This document shows positions 33,838 through 42,422 of a DNA stretch of 42,422 nt, piece after piece. Source of the DNA: Desulfobacterales bacterium (lineage in GTDB: Bacteria > Desulfobacterota > Desulfobacteria > Desulfobacterales > JAHEIW01); NCBI GenBank assembly GCA_020348305.1, contig CP070746.1, forward strand, positions 3,522,897 to 3,565,318. Reading direction: 5' to 3'. The notes beneath the pieces were generated by a model that saw only the letters and a program-made list of their open reading frames with translations, was not told the origin of the DNA and searched no databases. Position 1 is the stretch's first letter; each line of letters begins with the position of its first letter. A program made the position numbers and the translations under genes.

Positions 33838-36513
33838 ATGAATCAATTCAAAACATATTGGGTAATCATTCTGTCACTTTTCTTATTCCTGGGATGCGGA
33901 AAGGATGAGAGGATCACGGCATTTAAAAGCGTCAATCTGGTTCCCATGACAGAAGAAAAGATTATTGAGAACCAAACCGTTTTGGTCAAAGGCGACCGAA
34001 TATTTAAAATCGGTTCGGCGGATAAAATAGACATACCGCAAAATGCCAATGTCATCGACGGCGCAGGTGCGTATCTCATGCCCGGTCTGGCGGACATGCA
34101 TGTCCATCTGAAAGGAGATTGGCCGCTTCACCAGCTGGATTTATACCTGGCCAATGGGGTAACCACGGTTCGGGATTTAGATGGGCGTGATTTCATGCTG
34201 CAATGGCGGGATGAAATTAAAGCAGGTAAGCGCAGTGGGCCCACCCTATACGTTGCGGCTCAAACGATTCGTGGGTATGAAAAGAATGCCCCGGAGCTCA
34301 TCGAGATACGCAAATCCGGATATGACTGTATTAAGCTCTACTCCTATTTCTCAAATGAAGACTATCAGAAAGCCATGCAAATAGCTAAAAAGCATAAATT
34401 ATATACAGTCGGGCATATTCCTTTTGCGGTCGGTCTGGACGGCATCATATCAGCGGGCATGGATGAAATTGCCCACGTTGAGGAATTGAGTTTCGAGCTC
34501 ATCGATTTCGACCGAACCCGGAATCTGAAACCGGAAGCGTGGTTGCCGTATGTCATCAAAACCGCCATACAACAGAATAAAATATCTTCGGGATTTGATA
34601 ATAAGGATATCAATAAAAATCAAAAAAAGCGTATCTCAACTCTTACAAATAAACTAAAATCCGCCAACATCCCAGTTTGTACCACCCTAGTTATCGATAA
34701 AGTAATCGTTCAAAAATTATTTGAACCGGACGCGTTCCTGGCACGCCCGCAAAGCATGTACTTGCCTCAAACGTATAAGCAAGCCTTTCTCCAGGGAAAG
34801 GAAAAACATCAAATCCAATTCAAAGGAATCAAAGATTTAGCACCTTTTAAATATGGCTTGGACAAAACCCTGTTGGGTGAATTACATCAAGCGGGAGTGC
34901 CGATCGTTTTAGGAACCGATGCCGGCAGCGGGGTTATGGGCATTGTACCCGGTTTTTCGCTTCATGATGAGCTTCGCATTCTGGTGGAAATTGGAATGAC
35001 CCCTTATGATGCCATCGCAACCGGTACCGTAAATGCCTCAAAGGTGGTTGCCGCCATGACCGGTAAGAATGAATTCGGCACCATTGAAGTCGGCAAGCGG
35101 GCAGATTTTATATTAGTGAACAAAAATCCTTTAGAAGATGTTACCAACATCAGGGATAATCGCGGCGTCATGGCAACCGGTGTTTGGTTTGAAAAATCCG
35201 TACTGCAAAATATGATAAATCCTGAGCACACCAACTTTAAAGCCAGATTGCCGATAGCCGCTGCACTATACCATATTCATACCCCCGACGATAAATTCCA
35301 AACCTGCATGGAGATCGTTATCGATAAGGAGTTTGACGGAAAATTACCCGATGACATCGATGCGGTCGAAGTGACAGTTGCGGATGCTCAAGGAACTGTC
35401 TCTACGCTTGACTTACCCCACCCGGAATACGATGAGCAATTCAGAGATCTTTTCTACTGTTTTGATGGGTCTCCTCCGCTGGGCAAATATACGTTTACAG
35501 TTACCGGCAAAGGCTTGACCGGCAGGGCAACCGACTTCCAGTTTGTCAACCGTTTTATACCACTTCCCGATATCAGCACGTTTAAGCCTGCCGACGGGGA
35601 AATCGTTGAATCCAAGGCCCCTACTTTTTCCTGGGGTGCGATCGATTATCAGGATACCGACCTTTACTATCGGCTGGTAATCCATGAAATTTCTGGAAAA
35701 CGGGTGCTGACCACCGCAAGCGTTCAGGGAAGGCTCTCTTACACGGTGCCTGAGGGCTTTCTAAAACCGGGTAAATCTTATCAGTGGCAGCTTCGGGTAC
35801 CTGACAACGATGATTGGGTTGAGATGCAGAATCGCTCCGATAGCAAATGGTTAACATTTAAAATGGCCGGTACGACCAATGAGTTCCACATTTCAGCTGG
35901 GATAAAGAATATACATAAACCTGACGACACGTTCGAGACCGGTATCGATATAATTATAGGAAAAGATTTTCCCGGCAACCTACCGGAAGACATTGACGCG
36001 ATAACCGTTACCGGGCCCGGAGGAGATCTGCCAATCAGCAAAGATGATTTCACGTATTATCCTCAGTTTAAAGATTTCTGGATCGGTATTCCCGGCTCTC
36101 CGGATATTGGAACCTATACATTCACGGTCATGGCCGGTCAAATGAAAGGAACAGCAAAAGACACCGTATCCACGCTGAGAAATATCCCCATACCGGACAA
36201 ATTTTCTTTGTCGCCGGCCCAGGGCCAAATGCTCAGTGTATCGTCTCCCTCTTTTAAATGGCAGCCGGTTGATTATCCTTTTGTCCCCGTTTACTACCAG
36301 CTGGTAATCTGGAATCCTGCTTTAACCGAGCGTATCTTTGAATCCCAAATTGCGACAGATATGCACACGATCACCGTACCGGCGGGCACGTTGAAACCCG
36401 GGCGAACCTATGTATGGTGGGTACGAGTGGCGGATAGCTACAATTGGTCTCAGACCCAGAACCGTACCAATAGTGAACGGATAACCATTCAGATGGCTGA
36501 ACAGTTGGAATAA
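33838..36513 (+). CDS. amidohydrolase lipoprotein fused to two C-terminal repeat modules
   Basis: The 891-residue protein has a lipobox (LFLGC, Cys20). Residues about 25-455 form an amidohydrolase barrel with the metal set His88/His90 (DMHVHL), probable carboxylated Lys166 (CIKLYSY), His193 (VGHIPF), His213 (IAHVEE) and Asp361 (GTDAGSG), as in imidazolonepropionase-like and dipeptidase-like members. Two modules of roughly 210-215 residues follow, beginning IHTPDDKFQTCMEIVID and IHKPDDTFETGIDIIIG. Each ends with a Fn3-like half containing FSWGAIDYQ or FKWQPVDYP and QNRSDSKW or QNRTNSER. I know no named family with this architecture. No ribosome site is obvious. The gene is followed after 24 bases by the Tat oxidoreductase gene. 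Confidence 0.82.
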   Translation: MNQFKTYWVIILSLFLFLGCGKDERITAFKSVNLVPMTEEKIIENQTVLVKGDRIFKIGSADKIDIPQNANVIDGAGAYLMPGLADMHVHLKGDWPLHQLDLYLANGVTTVRDLDGRDFMLQWRDEIKAGKRSGPTLYVAAQTIRGYEKNAPELIEIRKSGYDCIKLYSYFSNEDYQKAMQIAKKHKLYTVGHIPFAVGLDGIISAGMDEIAHVEELSFELIDFDRTRNLKPEAWLPYVIKTAIQQNKISSGFDNKDINKNQKKRISTLTNKLKSANIPVCTTLVIDKVIVQKLFEPDAFLARPQSMYLPQTYKQAFLQGKEKHQIQFKGIKDLAPFKYGLDKTLLGELHQAGVPIVLGTDAGSGVMGIVPGFSLHDELRILVEIGMTPYDAIATGTVNASKVVAAMTGKNEFGTIEVGKRADFILVNKNPLEDVTNIRDNRGVMATGVWFEKSVLQNMINPEHTNFKARLPIAAALYHIHTPDDKFQTCMEIVIDKEFDGKLPDDIDAVEVTVADAQGTVSTLDLPHPEYDEQFRDLFYCFDGSPPLGKYTFTVTGKGLTGRATDFQFVNRFIPLPDISTFKPADGEIVESKAPTFSWGAIDYQDTDLYYRLVIHEISGKRVLTTASVQGRLSYTVPEGFLKPGKSYQWQLRVPDNDDWVEMQNRSDSKWLTFKMAGTTNEFHISAGIKNIHKPDDTFETGIDIIIGKDFPGNLPEDIDAITVTGPGGDLPISKDDFTYYPQFKDFWIGIPGSPDIGTYTFTVMAGQMKGTAKDTVSTLRNIPIPDKFSLSPAQGQMLSVSSPSFKWQPVDYPFVPVYYQLVIWNPALTERIFESQIATDMHTITVPAGTLKPGRTYVWWVRVADSYNWSQTQNRTNSERITIQMAEQLE

Positions 36514-36537
36514 CAAAAAAACCAAGGAGTATTAAAA

Positions 36538-37743
36538 ATGACGAAAATAGAAAAGCAATGGTCCCGCAGGGATTTTTTAAAAACCGCCGGTGCAATCGGC
36601 GTGGGAGCCGTAATCCCACCTTTCGCCCGTTCGGCTCATGCTGCGGATGAACCAGTGGTGGTTCCCAAACGTCCCTTTGGAAAAACCGGTGTTGATGTTT
36701 CAATTTTATCCCTCGGGGGAATCATGAACATAGAATCCAAACAGCTACTTTTAAAACAGGCGGTCAATTGGGGCGTCACCTATTGGGATACTGCCCGTTC
36801 TTACAGCTGGGGTCGCAGTGAAAAAGGCATTGGCAAATACTTCGGCAAATACCCTGAGGACCGCAAAAAGATTTTTCTGGTCACAAAATCCGGCGCCTGG
36901 ACCATGAAGGGAATGAGTGACGATCTGGATGCATCCCTGGAGCGCATGCAAACCGACTATATCGATCTTTTCTTTAAGCACGGCATCGACAATATTACGG
37001 ATTTGGATGACGACCATAAAAGGTGGGCGGAAAAGGCCAAAGCAGCTGGGAAGATTCGCTTTTTTGGATTCAGTACTCACCGCAACATGGAAGACTGTCT
37101 GTTAGGGGCGGCCAAGCTGGGTTGGATTGACGGCATCATGATGAGCTACAATTTCCGGCTGATGCATACCGATCACATGAAACGAGCCGCGGATGCATGT
37201 GCTCAAGCCGGTATTGGCCTGACCGCCATGAAGGCCAAAGGCGGGGGGCAGGTGAAAACCAGTACCGAAACCGAACTGCGTCTTGCCGGCCGTTTTTTAA
37301 AGAAAGGATTTACCGATGCCCAGGCCAAACTTAAAGCGATCTGGGAAAATCCGCACATTGCCAGCATCTGCTATATGATGCCGAACATGACCACACTGAA
37401 GTCCAGCGTAGCCGCTGCCCTGAACAAGACAACGCTTTCCACGCGTGACAGGGAACTGCTGCAACAATATGCCCGGGAAACCCGATCCGATTATTGTGCC
37501 GGCTGTGCCGACATTTGTGAATCGAGTTTAAACAGCTGGGTGCCTGTCAGCGATGTCATGCGATATCTAATGTACGCGCGTGCCTACGGAGATCTCGAAA
37601 ATGCAAAGATACTTTTTTGCAAAATACCCCGGAAGGTGCAAACCCAGATGGCCGTCCTGGACTATTCCGAAGCTGAGCAACGCTGTCCTCAACGAATGCA
37701 GATCGGCAAACTAATGAAAGAAGCTACCATTGAATTGGTATAA
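36538..37743 (+). CDS. Tat-exported aldo/keto reductase with C-terminal Cys cluster
   Basis: The 401-residue protein has a twin-arginine signal (SRRDFLKTAG, with ARSAHAAD at the cut site). The aldo/keto reductase tetrad is visible: Asp84 in WDTARSY, Tyr89, Lys117 in LVTKSG and His148 in FFKHGID. Near the C-terminus, YCAGCADICESS gives a Cys-x2-Cys-x3-Cys group, as in AKR relatives that carry an Fe-S cluster. Export through Tat means it is folded with its cofactor before transport. CAAGGAG precedes the ATG. It probably forms a unit with the preceding lipoprotein amidohydrolase. Confidence 0.88.
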   Translation: MTKIEKQWSRRDFLKTAGAIGVGAVIPPFARSAHAADEPVVVPKRPFGKTGVDVSILSLGGIMNIESKQLLLKQAVNWGVTYWDTARSYSWGRSEKGIGKYFGKYPEDRKKIFLVTKSGAWTMKGMSDDLDASLERMQTDYIDLFFKHGIDNITDLDDDHKRWAEKAKAAGKIRFFGFSTHRNMEDCLLGAAKLGWIDGIMMSYNFRLMHTDHMKRAADACAQAGIGLTAMKAKGGGQVKTSTETELRLAGRFLKKGFTDAQAKLKAIWENPHIASICYMMPNMTTLKSSVAAALNKTTLSTRDRELLQQYARETRSDYCAGCADICESSLNSWVPVSDVMRYLMYARAYGDLENAKILFCKIPRKVQTQMAVLDYSEAEQRCPQRMQIGKLMKEATIELV

Positions 37744-37766
37744 GTAAAAAGCCACGAGTGAAAGCA

Positions 37767-38693
37767 ATGAAGATTTGTATTGTCGGCACGGGGGCGATGG
37801 GCAGTGTGTATGCCGGACTTCTGGGAGATGCGGGCAACGATGTTTGGGCACTCGACCGTTGGGCGCAACATATCGAGGCCATTAGCAAAAATGGCCTCAG
37901 AGTTGAAGGGAAGAGCGGGCATCGTACGGTGCAAATCAACGCTACTACGGACGCAACAGAAATCGGCTTCTGTGATCTGGTGATCATTGCGACAAAAGCC
38001 ATGGATGTGTTACAGGCCGCCGAATCGGCAAAAGCGCTTCTTGGTCAAAACACCTCTGTATTGACCATTCAGAACGGTCTTGGCAGCTCCGAAAAGGTCG
38101 CCGATATTCTCGGCGGCGAACGGGTGATCGTTGGTATCGCCGGCGGCTTCGGTGCATCGATAAAAGCCCCTGGCCATGTTCACCATCACGGAATGGAATT
38201 TTTCCATCTGGGCAAAATGAACGGTCCAATAACACCAAGGCTTGAGGAGATTGCCAAAGTTTGGCGCGAAGCTGGTTTTAATGCAAAGACATTTGATGAC
38301 ATTCATCAGCTTGTCTGGGAAAAGCTAATCTGCAATGTTTGTTTCAGTGGGACCTGCGCAATCACTGAAATGAGAATTGGGGAGGTCATAGCGGATGACA
38401 ACGCCTGGCAGGTTGCCTCAGGATGTGCGACAGAAGCATTTAATGTTGCCAAAGCGCGTGGCATCAACATAGACTTTGATGATCCGGTCGAATATGTTCT
38501 TAATTTCGGCTCAAAGATTCCAGACGCCCGACCCTCTATGCTGCTTGATCTTATGGAAGGCAGGCCGAGCGAAATAGATGTCATCAACGGTGCAATACCG
38601 GTTGAAGGGGAAAAGCTCGGGGTACCGACACCGTTCAATACGGTCGTCGCAGCCCTTGTGCGTGCAAAAGAGAGACGACTTGGTCTGCGGTGA
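37767..38693 (+). CDS. ketopantoate reductase-like oxidoreductase (ApbA/PanE family)
   Basis: From ATG 37767 the protein has 308 residues: KICIVGTGAMGSVYAGLL (NADPH loop), VLTIQNGLGSSEKV, LVWEKLICNVCFSG (catalytic Lys) and VPTPFNTVVAALVRAKE at the end, with PSMLLDLMEGRPSEIDVING before it. That set fits the PanE/ApbA family. PanE reduces 2-dehydropantoate to pantoate for CoA synthesis, but many paralogues act on other 2-oxo acids. A GTG at 37758 would add three residues; the ATG has the better ribosome spacing. Confidence 0.85.
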   Translation: MKICIVGTGAMGSVYAGLLGDAGNDVWALDRWAQHIEAISKNGLRVEGKSGHRTVQINATTDATEIGFCDLVIIATKAMDVLQAAESAKALLGQNTSVLTIQNGLGSSEKVADILGGERVIVGIAGGFGASIKAPGHVHHHGMEFFHLGKMNGPITPRLEEIAKVWREAGFNAKTFDDIHQLVWEKLICNVCFSGTCAITEMRIGEVIADDNAWQVASGCATEAFNVAKARGINIDFDDPVEYVLNFGSKIPDARPSMLLDLMEGRPSEIDVINGAIPVEGEKLGVPTPFNTVVAALVRAKERRLGLR

Positions 38694-38735
38694 AGGTAAA
38701 CAGTTTCAACAAACGTGCTCTGAATTTAGTGCAAT

Positions 38736-38772
38736 AAAAAAGGGCACCCCAACCTGTTTCGCTGTAATGCCC
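38736..38772 (-). terminator. weak intrinsic terminator of the cold-shock gene
   Basis: On the minus strand GGGCA and TGCCC flank a 21-base loop and are followed by six T. The stem is short, but the position is right, just past the cspA stop. Confidence 0.4.
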
Positions 38773-38795
38773 CTCTAAAAAAAATAAAAAAGCGG

Positions 38796-38996
38796 TTAAA
38801 CTGGCGTTACGTTTACCGCACGCGGCCCTTTTTGTCCCTCCTCAATATCAAAGGTAACCTGGTCTCCTTCTTTTAAAGACTTGAAACCGGATTTATTGAT
38901 TCCTGAAAAATGCACGAAAACATCCGGACCTTCTTCTTGTTCAATAAACCCAAAACCTTTCTTCTCATTAAACCATTTTACGACTCCATTCGGCAT
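38796..38996 (-). CDS. cspA: cold-shock domain protein
   Basis: The 66-residue protein is a complete CspA-type beta-barrel: [17 protein letters not shown] carries RNP1 (KGFGFI) and DVFVHFSGI carries RNP2. It binds single-stranded RNA and DNA. AAGGAGGATGCC precedes the ATG. A leader of roughly 115 bases is predicted from the promoter at 39120-39147, as for cold-shock mRNAs that switch structure with temperature. Confidence 0.95.
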   Translation of the reverse strand: MPNGVVKWFNEKKGFGFIEQEEGPDVFVHFSGINKSGFKSLKEGDQVTFDIEEGQKGPRAVNVTPV

Positions 38997-39119
38997 CTTG
39001 GCATCCTCCTTGCTAAAAAATTAATGATCGTTTCATACTTCAGGATGCCATTTTGACAAATGGAACACTCCTTCAGACTGAAACCAACACCTTTAAAAAT
39101 ACATATTACTACTTCTTTT

Positions 39120-39147
39120 ATGATATACTGTTTGATTAAAAAATCAA
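39120..39147 (-). promoter_or_regulatory. promoter candidate of the cold-shock gene
   Basis: On the minus strand TTGATT, a 16-base spacer and TATCAT lie about 125 bases upstream of the cspA start. The remaining 39148-39319 stretch shows no gene. Confidence 0.5.
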
Positions 39148-39319
39148 GCAAATTGTGATATTTATCCGATATTAGTTCGCTGGAAACCTGGAAGCCTTTC
39201 GTTTATTTATCATCACACGCCCTATTGTCAACTGAATAATTGATTTAATTATACTCCGCTTTGCCAATTTTTCTTTATACAAGTGCTAGATTCTCCGGCC
39301 CGACATTGAAGGGTTTCGC

Positions 39320-40714
39320 TCAATCGTCATTCATCAAGTCTGCGCCGAAGCTGAAAAGGCCATCAGAGGCGATCAGAGCTGGAGAGCCTTTCCAGGGCTG
39401 CATCCGGGCAATCTCCGTTTCGCCTTCACCCATCTGAATCACATTTTCCAATTTGCCCTCCTGCCACATTTTCTCAAGTTTTAGCAGATCGCTCCAGAGG
39501 TTCGTACTGTATTCCCGTAAAGCGACCAGTTGGCTCTGGCTGATAATCCGTGGCCTTAAGGTGGTAGGTGTTGGACCTTTAAGGTAGGTGTGCCCCAATT
39601 CAAAACCTTTTTGGTCTACCTCTTCCTGGATTTCCCTTACTGTGGAATATTCCAATTCAATAATTGCTTGGTTGATTCGGCTCACCGCTTCATTGACCGA
39701 GACTTGCGTTTTGAGGATGGCTACACTCTGACCACCTCCCCCCGCACCCACATTGGTGGGTATACCCCCGAAACGGGCCAAAAAACCGATAAGCCCAGTG
39801 TCGCTTATAAAACACCGAAAGTCCGTTTGCCATTGCTTCAGTGCTACCTCTTTATCTTGCAGATCCAGCCACGGATACTTTTCCGCCCAGAGCTCTTTCG
39901 GAATAAAAGACTGGACAATATAGGATCCCTCCTCCAGAGCCTTTTGGATATCTTCATCTCGGGATTCTCTCTGAGCTCCTACAAATATGCCCATTCCGGA
40001 ATAACCATAGACCGGTTTTAGTATAATTTCCTCCCAATGGTATTTTACCCATTCCACCAGATCGGTGATCATCTCCCCATCGGGTCCCGTAGTCATTCGA
40101 GGATAAAATAGGCGAGTCCATGGTGTATATTTTACAGTAGAAGGCGACAGACGGGAGCTAAACTCTCCGGTCACAGCCTCAAATACCCCCTTGGCACCAA
40201 GAGGTTCCATGCCTCTGGGATTGACCACAATCCCCTTTTTAATCCCTGTCATTAAGGGTTCGATATTATGCTTTTTTGCTATTTTCAAAAGAACATTAGT
40301 GTTGATATCCAGAAAGATGACCGTGACCTTGTTTCCGCGGTATATGAGATCATCTCCTCTCTCTTCCACCTGCTCAGGGCTTGTCAGAGCGGCATTTACA
40401 TTTTCCATCTGGTTCAAGTACTTCACCAAATTAATATTTTCTGTCACCTTATCCAAGGTTTCCTCCTCGGCTACAAGTAGAATGAATGGTTTTTCACCGC
40501 GAAATCTCATCTGATGAGCTCGAAACAACATACCCAAAAATAATGGAACGGGATTTAAGACAGGATGGTCAAAGTTTAATTCGATATCAATGGCCGAAAT
40601 TTTTTTGATCCTATTCCAGCACAGCTTTCCTCTTTCCTGGGCCATTCTCTGATATTCCCAACCGCCGGGACAACCCAGATTCCATTCTGCATGATATCCC
40701 AGAAAATTCTTCAT
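39320..40714 (-). CDS. ATP-grasp ligase-like protein
   Basis: The 464-residue protein has a C-terminal ATP-grasp domain. LKPVYGYSGMGIFVG (about 240-254) is the glycine-rich lid, YIVQSFIPKEL and DFRCFISDTGLIGFLARFGG supply ATP contacts, and TNVGAGGGGQS is the late Asn/Gly motif binding Mg-ATP. ATP-grasp enzymes join a carboxylate to an amine or thiol through an acyl phosphate, so a peptide-like product is expected. I cannot assign a subfamily; glutathione-synthase-like or preATP-grasp enzymes are the nearest. It starts 3 bases after the DUF885 stop, so the two are co-translated. Confidence 0.7.
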   Translation of the reverse strand: MKNFLGYHAEWNLGCPGGWEYQRMAQERGKLCWNRIKKISAIDIELNFDHPVLNPVPLFLGMLFRAHQMRFRGEKPFILLVAEEETLDKVTENINLVKYLNQMENVNAALTSPEQVEERGDDLIYRGNKVTVIFLDINTNVLLKIAKKHNIEPLMTGIKKGIVVNPRGMEPLGAKGVFEAVTGEFSSRLSPSTVKYTPWTRLFYPRMTTGPDGEMITDLVEWVKYHWEEIILKPVYGYSGMGIFVGAQRESRDEDIQKALEEGSYIVQSFIPKELWAEKYPWLDLQDKEVALKQWQTDFRCFISDTGLIGFLARFGGIPTNVGAGGGGQSVAILKTQVSVNEAVSRINQAIIELEYSTVREIQEEVDQKGFELGHTYLKGPTPTTLRPRIISQSQLVALREYSTNLWSDLLKLEKMWQEGKLENVIQMGEGETEIARMQPWKGSPALIASDGLFSFGADLMNDD

Positions 40715-40717
40715 TCT

Positions 40718-42367
40718 CTATTTCTTGTGACAAAAACCGTCAAACCTTTTCTCGATCAGATGAAACGGCAATTCTCCGCCTTCTAAAACAAACCTGTGAA
40801 AGTCCTTTTCCCGTAAAAGATTGCCGTAGTTTTCTTTTAGTTGTCTGAATTCATAACTGCCCAGGCTGTAACACAACTGATATCCAGGGTTTAATCGATA
40901 GTGCTCTAGCTGTCTGAATGCTTCTTGAGGTGTGAATCCGCATGTTTTCAACAACTCTATGGCCTCATTATGAGAAAGTTTACCAATGGTCAGGCCCACA
41001 TCGATTTGACATCGGGCAGATCGCCACAGCCTCCGTTTGCCGTCGACCAACAATTCCTGGGGATCTTTTATATAGCCATATTCGATCAACATAGACTCCG
41101 AAAAGGAGGCCCAGCCTTCGTAAAAAAGAGGCGATTCGATTTGTCGACGAACGGGATTCTTCAGTCTCCTGCGGATAGAATCCAGAAAATGGTGCCCCGG
41201 AATCGTTTCATGCGCCGTCAGCATTTTATATTCACGGTGCAAGCGCTTCTGAAGCAGGGTGTCGGTATCCTTGCTGTTTTGACGCGGAAATTGAGTGGTA
41301 ACATAAAATAAGCTCTTTTCTTCTGGATCCTGGCTAAAAGCAGCCGCAAAGGAGGCTGAACTTCGCACGGATTTTAAATAGGTGGGAGTGTAAATAATCT
41401 CAATAGGTGCCTTCAAATCCTCCTGACTAAGACCGTTACGACTGAAAAATGTTCGCAAACGATCAATTTCAGATTTATAGAGGGTAATGATTTTCATCTC
41501 CTCTATTTGAGAAGGATTATACCCATGATACAGCTCCGCCCAGGTTTTACCCGGATTTATTTTTGATTGCAGGCTTTCTAATTGTTTAAGAATTTGATGC
41601 CATTCTTCCACGGCTATCTGAAATATTTCTTCTGGGGTGCGTTTTGATAAAAAATGGTCTTTCAAAGAGGTTTTAAGGGTTGATACCGCGAACTGTCGAT
41701 CTGGTTCAGGAGGTTTTGCACCCAAAAATTGTGTAAAGTCTTTGAGGGCGGATGCTGTATCTGCCAGGCTTTTGGTGAAGATCCCCTCCTGCTGATCTAC
41801 AAACAACTCGGAAAGTACTTTGGCGGTTTCAGATAGATATTGTTTGCAGTCTTCAACCATCAGCAGCGAAGCCTGATGATACGTATCCGGTATAGAGTGG
41901 ATGTTGTCTATTCCCTGTTTCAGTATCCGGGAAATAGCAGACAAACGCGCATGTACCCGCTCCTGGATTTCTTTTGGCTCTGTGGCCGGTTTGGTCAATG
42001 CATGATCCAGCCCGATGAAGGCGATTTTCAAATAAAGCAGAGGATTGTACTGCCAGGAACGCTTCGTATGCAACTCGATTAAAATTCCGGCAACATTTGC
42101 CTGTAATATTTGAAGATCAATGGTATTCTCGAGATCGCCTTCTCCAGAGCCTATAAAAGAAAAGTCTTTCTGAAATTCCTTTAATTTCGCAATGGTTTCT
42201 TCCACCGCACTTTCTTCAAGGTCATCCATTTTGTCATAATGGTTACAGGCATTCTCCGCTCTGGGAAGAAAATGAAATTCGTCACTGGCGCACATCACCG
42301 GAAAGTGCTCGGCCAGGTAATCAAAATAGCTATCGGCTAACTTTGTGTAATCATCTTTTTTATACAA
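40718..42367 (-). CDS. DUF885 family metallopeptidase-like protein
   Basis: The 549-residue protein has the DUF885 signature: HETIPGHH near residue 387, an HExxxHH-type zinc motif, and YEGWASFSESMLIEYGY later, which supplies the third ligand Glu. The end has PGYQLCYSLGSYEFRQLK. There is no signal peptide, so it acts in the cytoplasm. DUF885 proteins are thought to be zinc carboxypeptidases. The start is a TTG at 42367 behind AAAGGGAAA; no ATG is available nearby. Paired with the ATP-grasp gene, it suggests a make-and-trim peptide unit. Confidence 0.85.
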   Translation of the reverse strand: MYKKDDYTKLADSYFDYLAEHFPVMCASDEFHFLPRAENACNHYDKMDDLEESAVEETIAKLKEFQKDFSFIGSGEGDLENTIDLQILQANVAGILIELHTKRSWQYNPLLYLKIAFIGLDHALTKPATEPKEIQERVHARLSAISRILKQGIDNIHSIPDTYHQASLLMVEDCKQYLSETAKVLSELFVDQQEGIFTKSLADTASALKDFTQFLGAKPPEPDRQFAVSTLKTSLKDHFLSKRTPEEIFQIAVEEWHQILKQLESLQSKINPGKTWAELYHGYNPSQIEEMKIITLYKSEIDRLRTFFSRNGLSQEDLKAPIEIIYTPTYLKSVRSSASFAAAFSQDPEEKSLFYVTTQFPRQNSKDTDTLLQKRLHREYKMLTAHETIPGHHFLDSIRRRLKNPVRRQIESPLFYEGWASFSESMLIEYGYIKDPQELLVDGKRRLWRSARCQIDVGLTIGKLSHNEAIELLKTCGFTPQEAFRQLEHYRLNPGYQLCYSLGSYEFRQLKENYGNLLREKDFHRFVLEGGELPFHLIEKRFDGFCHKK

Positions 42368-42370
42368 AAT

Positions 42371-42421
42371 TCATTTCCCTTTAAATGTCCCGATGAACCA
42401 ATCAGAAAAAAGCTCAGCCGT
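42371..42421 (-). CDS. C-terminal end of an upstream gene (partial)
   Basis: The last frame at the right edge reads TAELFSDWFIGTFKGK before TGA at 42373-42371, 3 bases before the TTG of the DUF885 gene. Sixteen residues are too few to name it. The tight spacing suggests that the DUF885/ATP-grasp operon continues beyond the window. Confidence 0.45.
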   Translation of the reverse strand, partial: TAELFSDWFIGTFKGK

Positions 42422-42422
42422 C

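Overview
The window looks like a chromosomal segment of a strictly anaerobic bacterium, most likely a member of the Desulfobacterota (Desulfobacterales-like). This is inferred from a tungsten-type aldehyde:ferredoxin oxidoreductase, corrinoid and UroD-type methyltransferase proteins, an NtrC-family regulator with matching -24/-12 promoters, and dispersed GC-rich palindromic repeats. No rRNA, tRNA, CRISPR array, prophage or intact transposon was seen.

Left part, 1-20.3 kb. It opens with a minus-strand surface cassette: a DUF6502 protein, a DUF5666 lipoprotein and a second Gly-rich lipoprotein cut by the window edge. From about 2.8 to 20.2 kb, intact genes are interleaved with an unusual number of gene relics: acyl-CoA dehydrogenase, ComM/YifB (twice), REP-associated transposase, SGNH hydrolase, a Gly-rich Rossmann start, ABC ATPase, metallo-beta-lactamase, aminotransferase, enolase superfamily, possibly a BadF-type ATPase, and DinB. 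In several of them both gene ends survive while the middle is gone. The intact genes form a plus-strand catabolic cluster: a sugar/polyol-type ABC importer (binding protein and two permeases, its local ATPase deleted), a UroD-family protein, an M20 hydrolase, an FMN reductase-like protein, a tungsten aldehyde oxidoreductase and a MoaD-like protein. A D-cysteine desulfhydrase-like PLP enzyme lies upstream. Downstream are a YajD-type HNH protein, a membrane-anchored coiled-coil protein, a corrinoid protein paired with a second UroD-type methyltransferase, and HU.

Middle part, 20.3-30 kb. This holds a QueG-related double [4Fe-4S] protein, two small exported proteins with overlapping genes, an L-fucose isomerase-like protein, a lipoprotein behind a textbook sigma-54 promoter, and a MarR-regulated methyltransferase. 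Two near-identical palindromes lie in front of marR and in front of the methyltransferase. Next comes a lipoprotein of the metallo-beta-lactamase fold with a probable one-base C-terminal frameshift, then a histidine kinase / NtrC-type regulator pair.

Right part, 30-42.4 kb. A second sigma-54 promoter, with a perfect palindrome about 150 bases upstream, drives a MacB-like ATPase and a large FtsX-type permease that ends at a strong terminator. The two-component pair sits between the two sigma-54 promoters and is the obvious candidate activator of both. Then come a large lipoprotein fusing an amidohydrolase to two copies of a C-terminal module of about 215 residues, a Tat-exported aldo/keto reductase, a ketopantoate reductase-like enzyme, a cold-shock protein with a long leader, and a tightly linked ATP-grasp ligase / DUF885 peptidase pair.

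Most interesting points: the internally deleted genes in the left half, the compact sigma-54 / two-component / exporter regulon, the MarR operator pair, and the amidohydrolase fusion.
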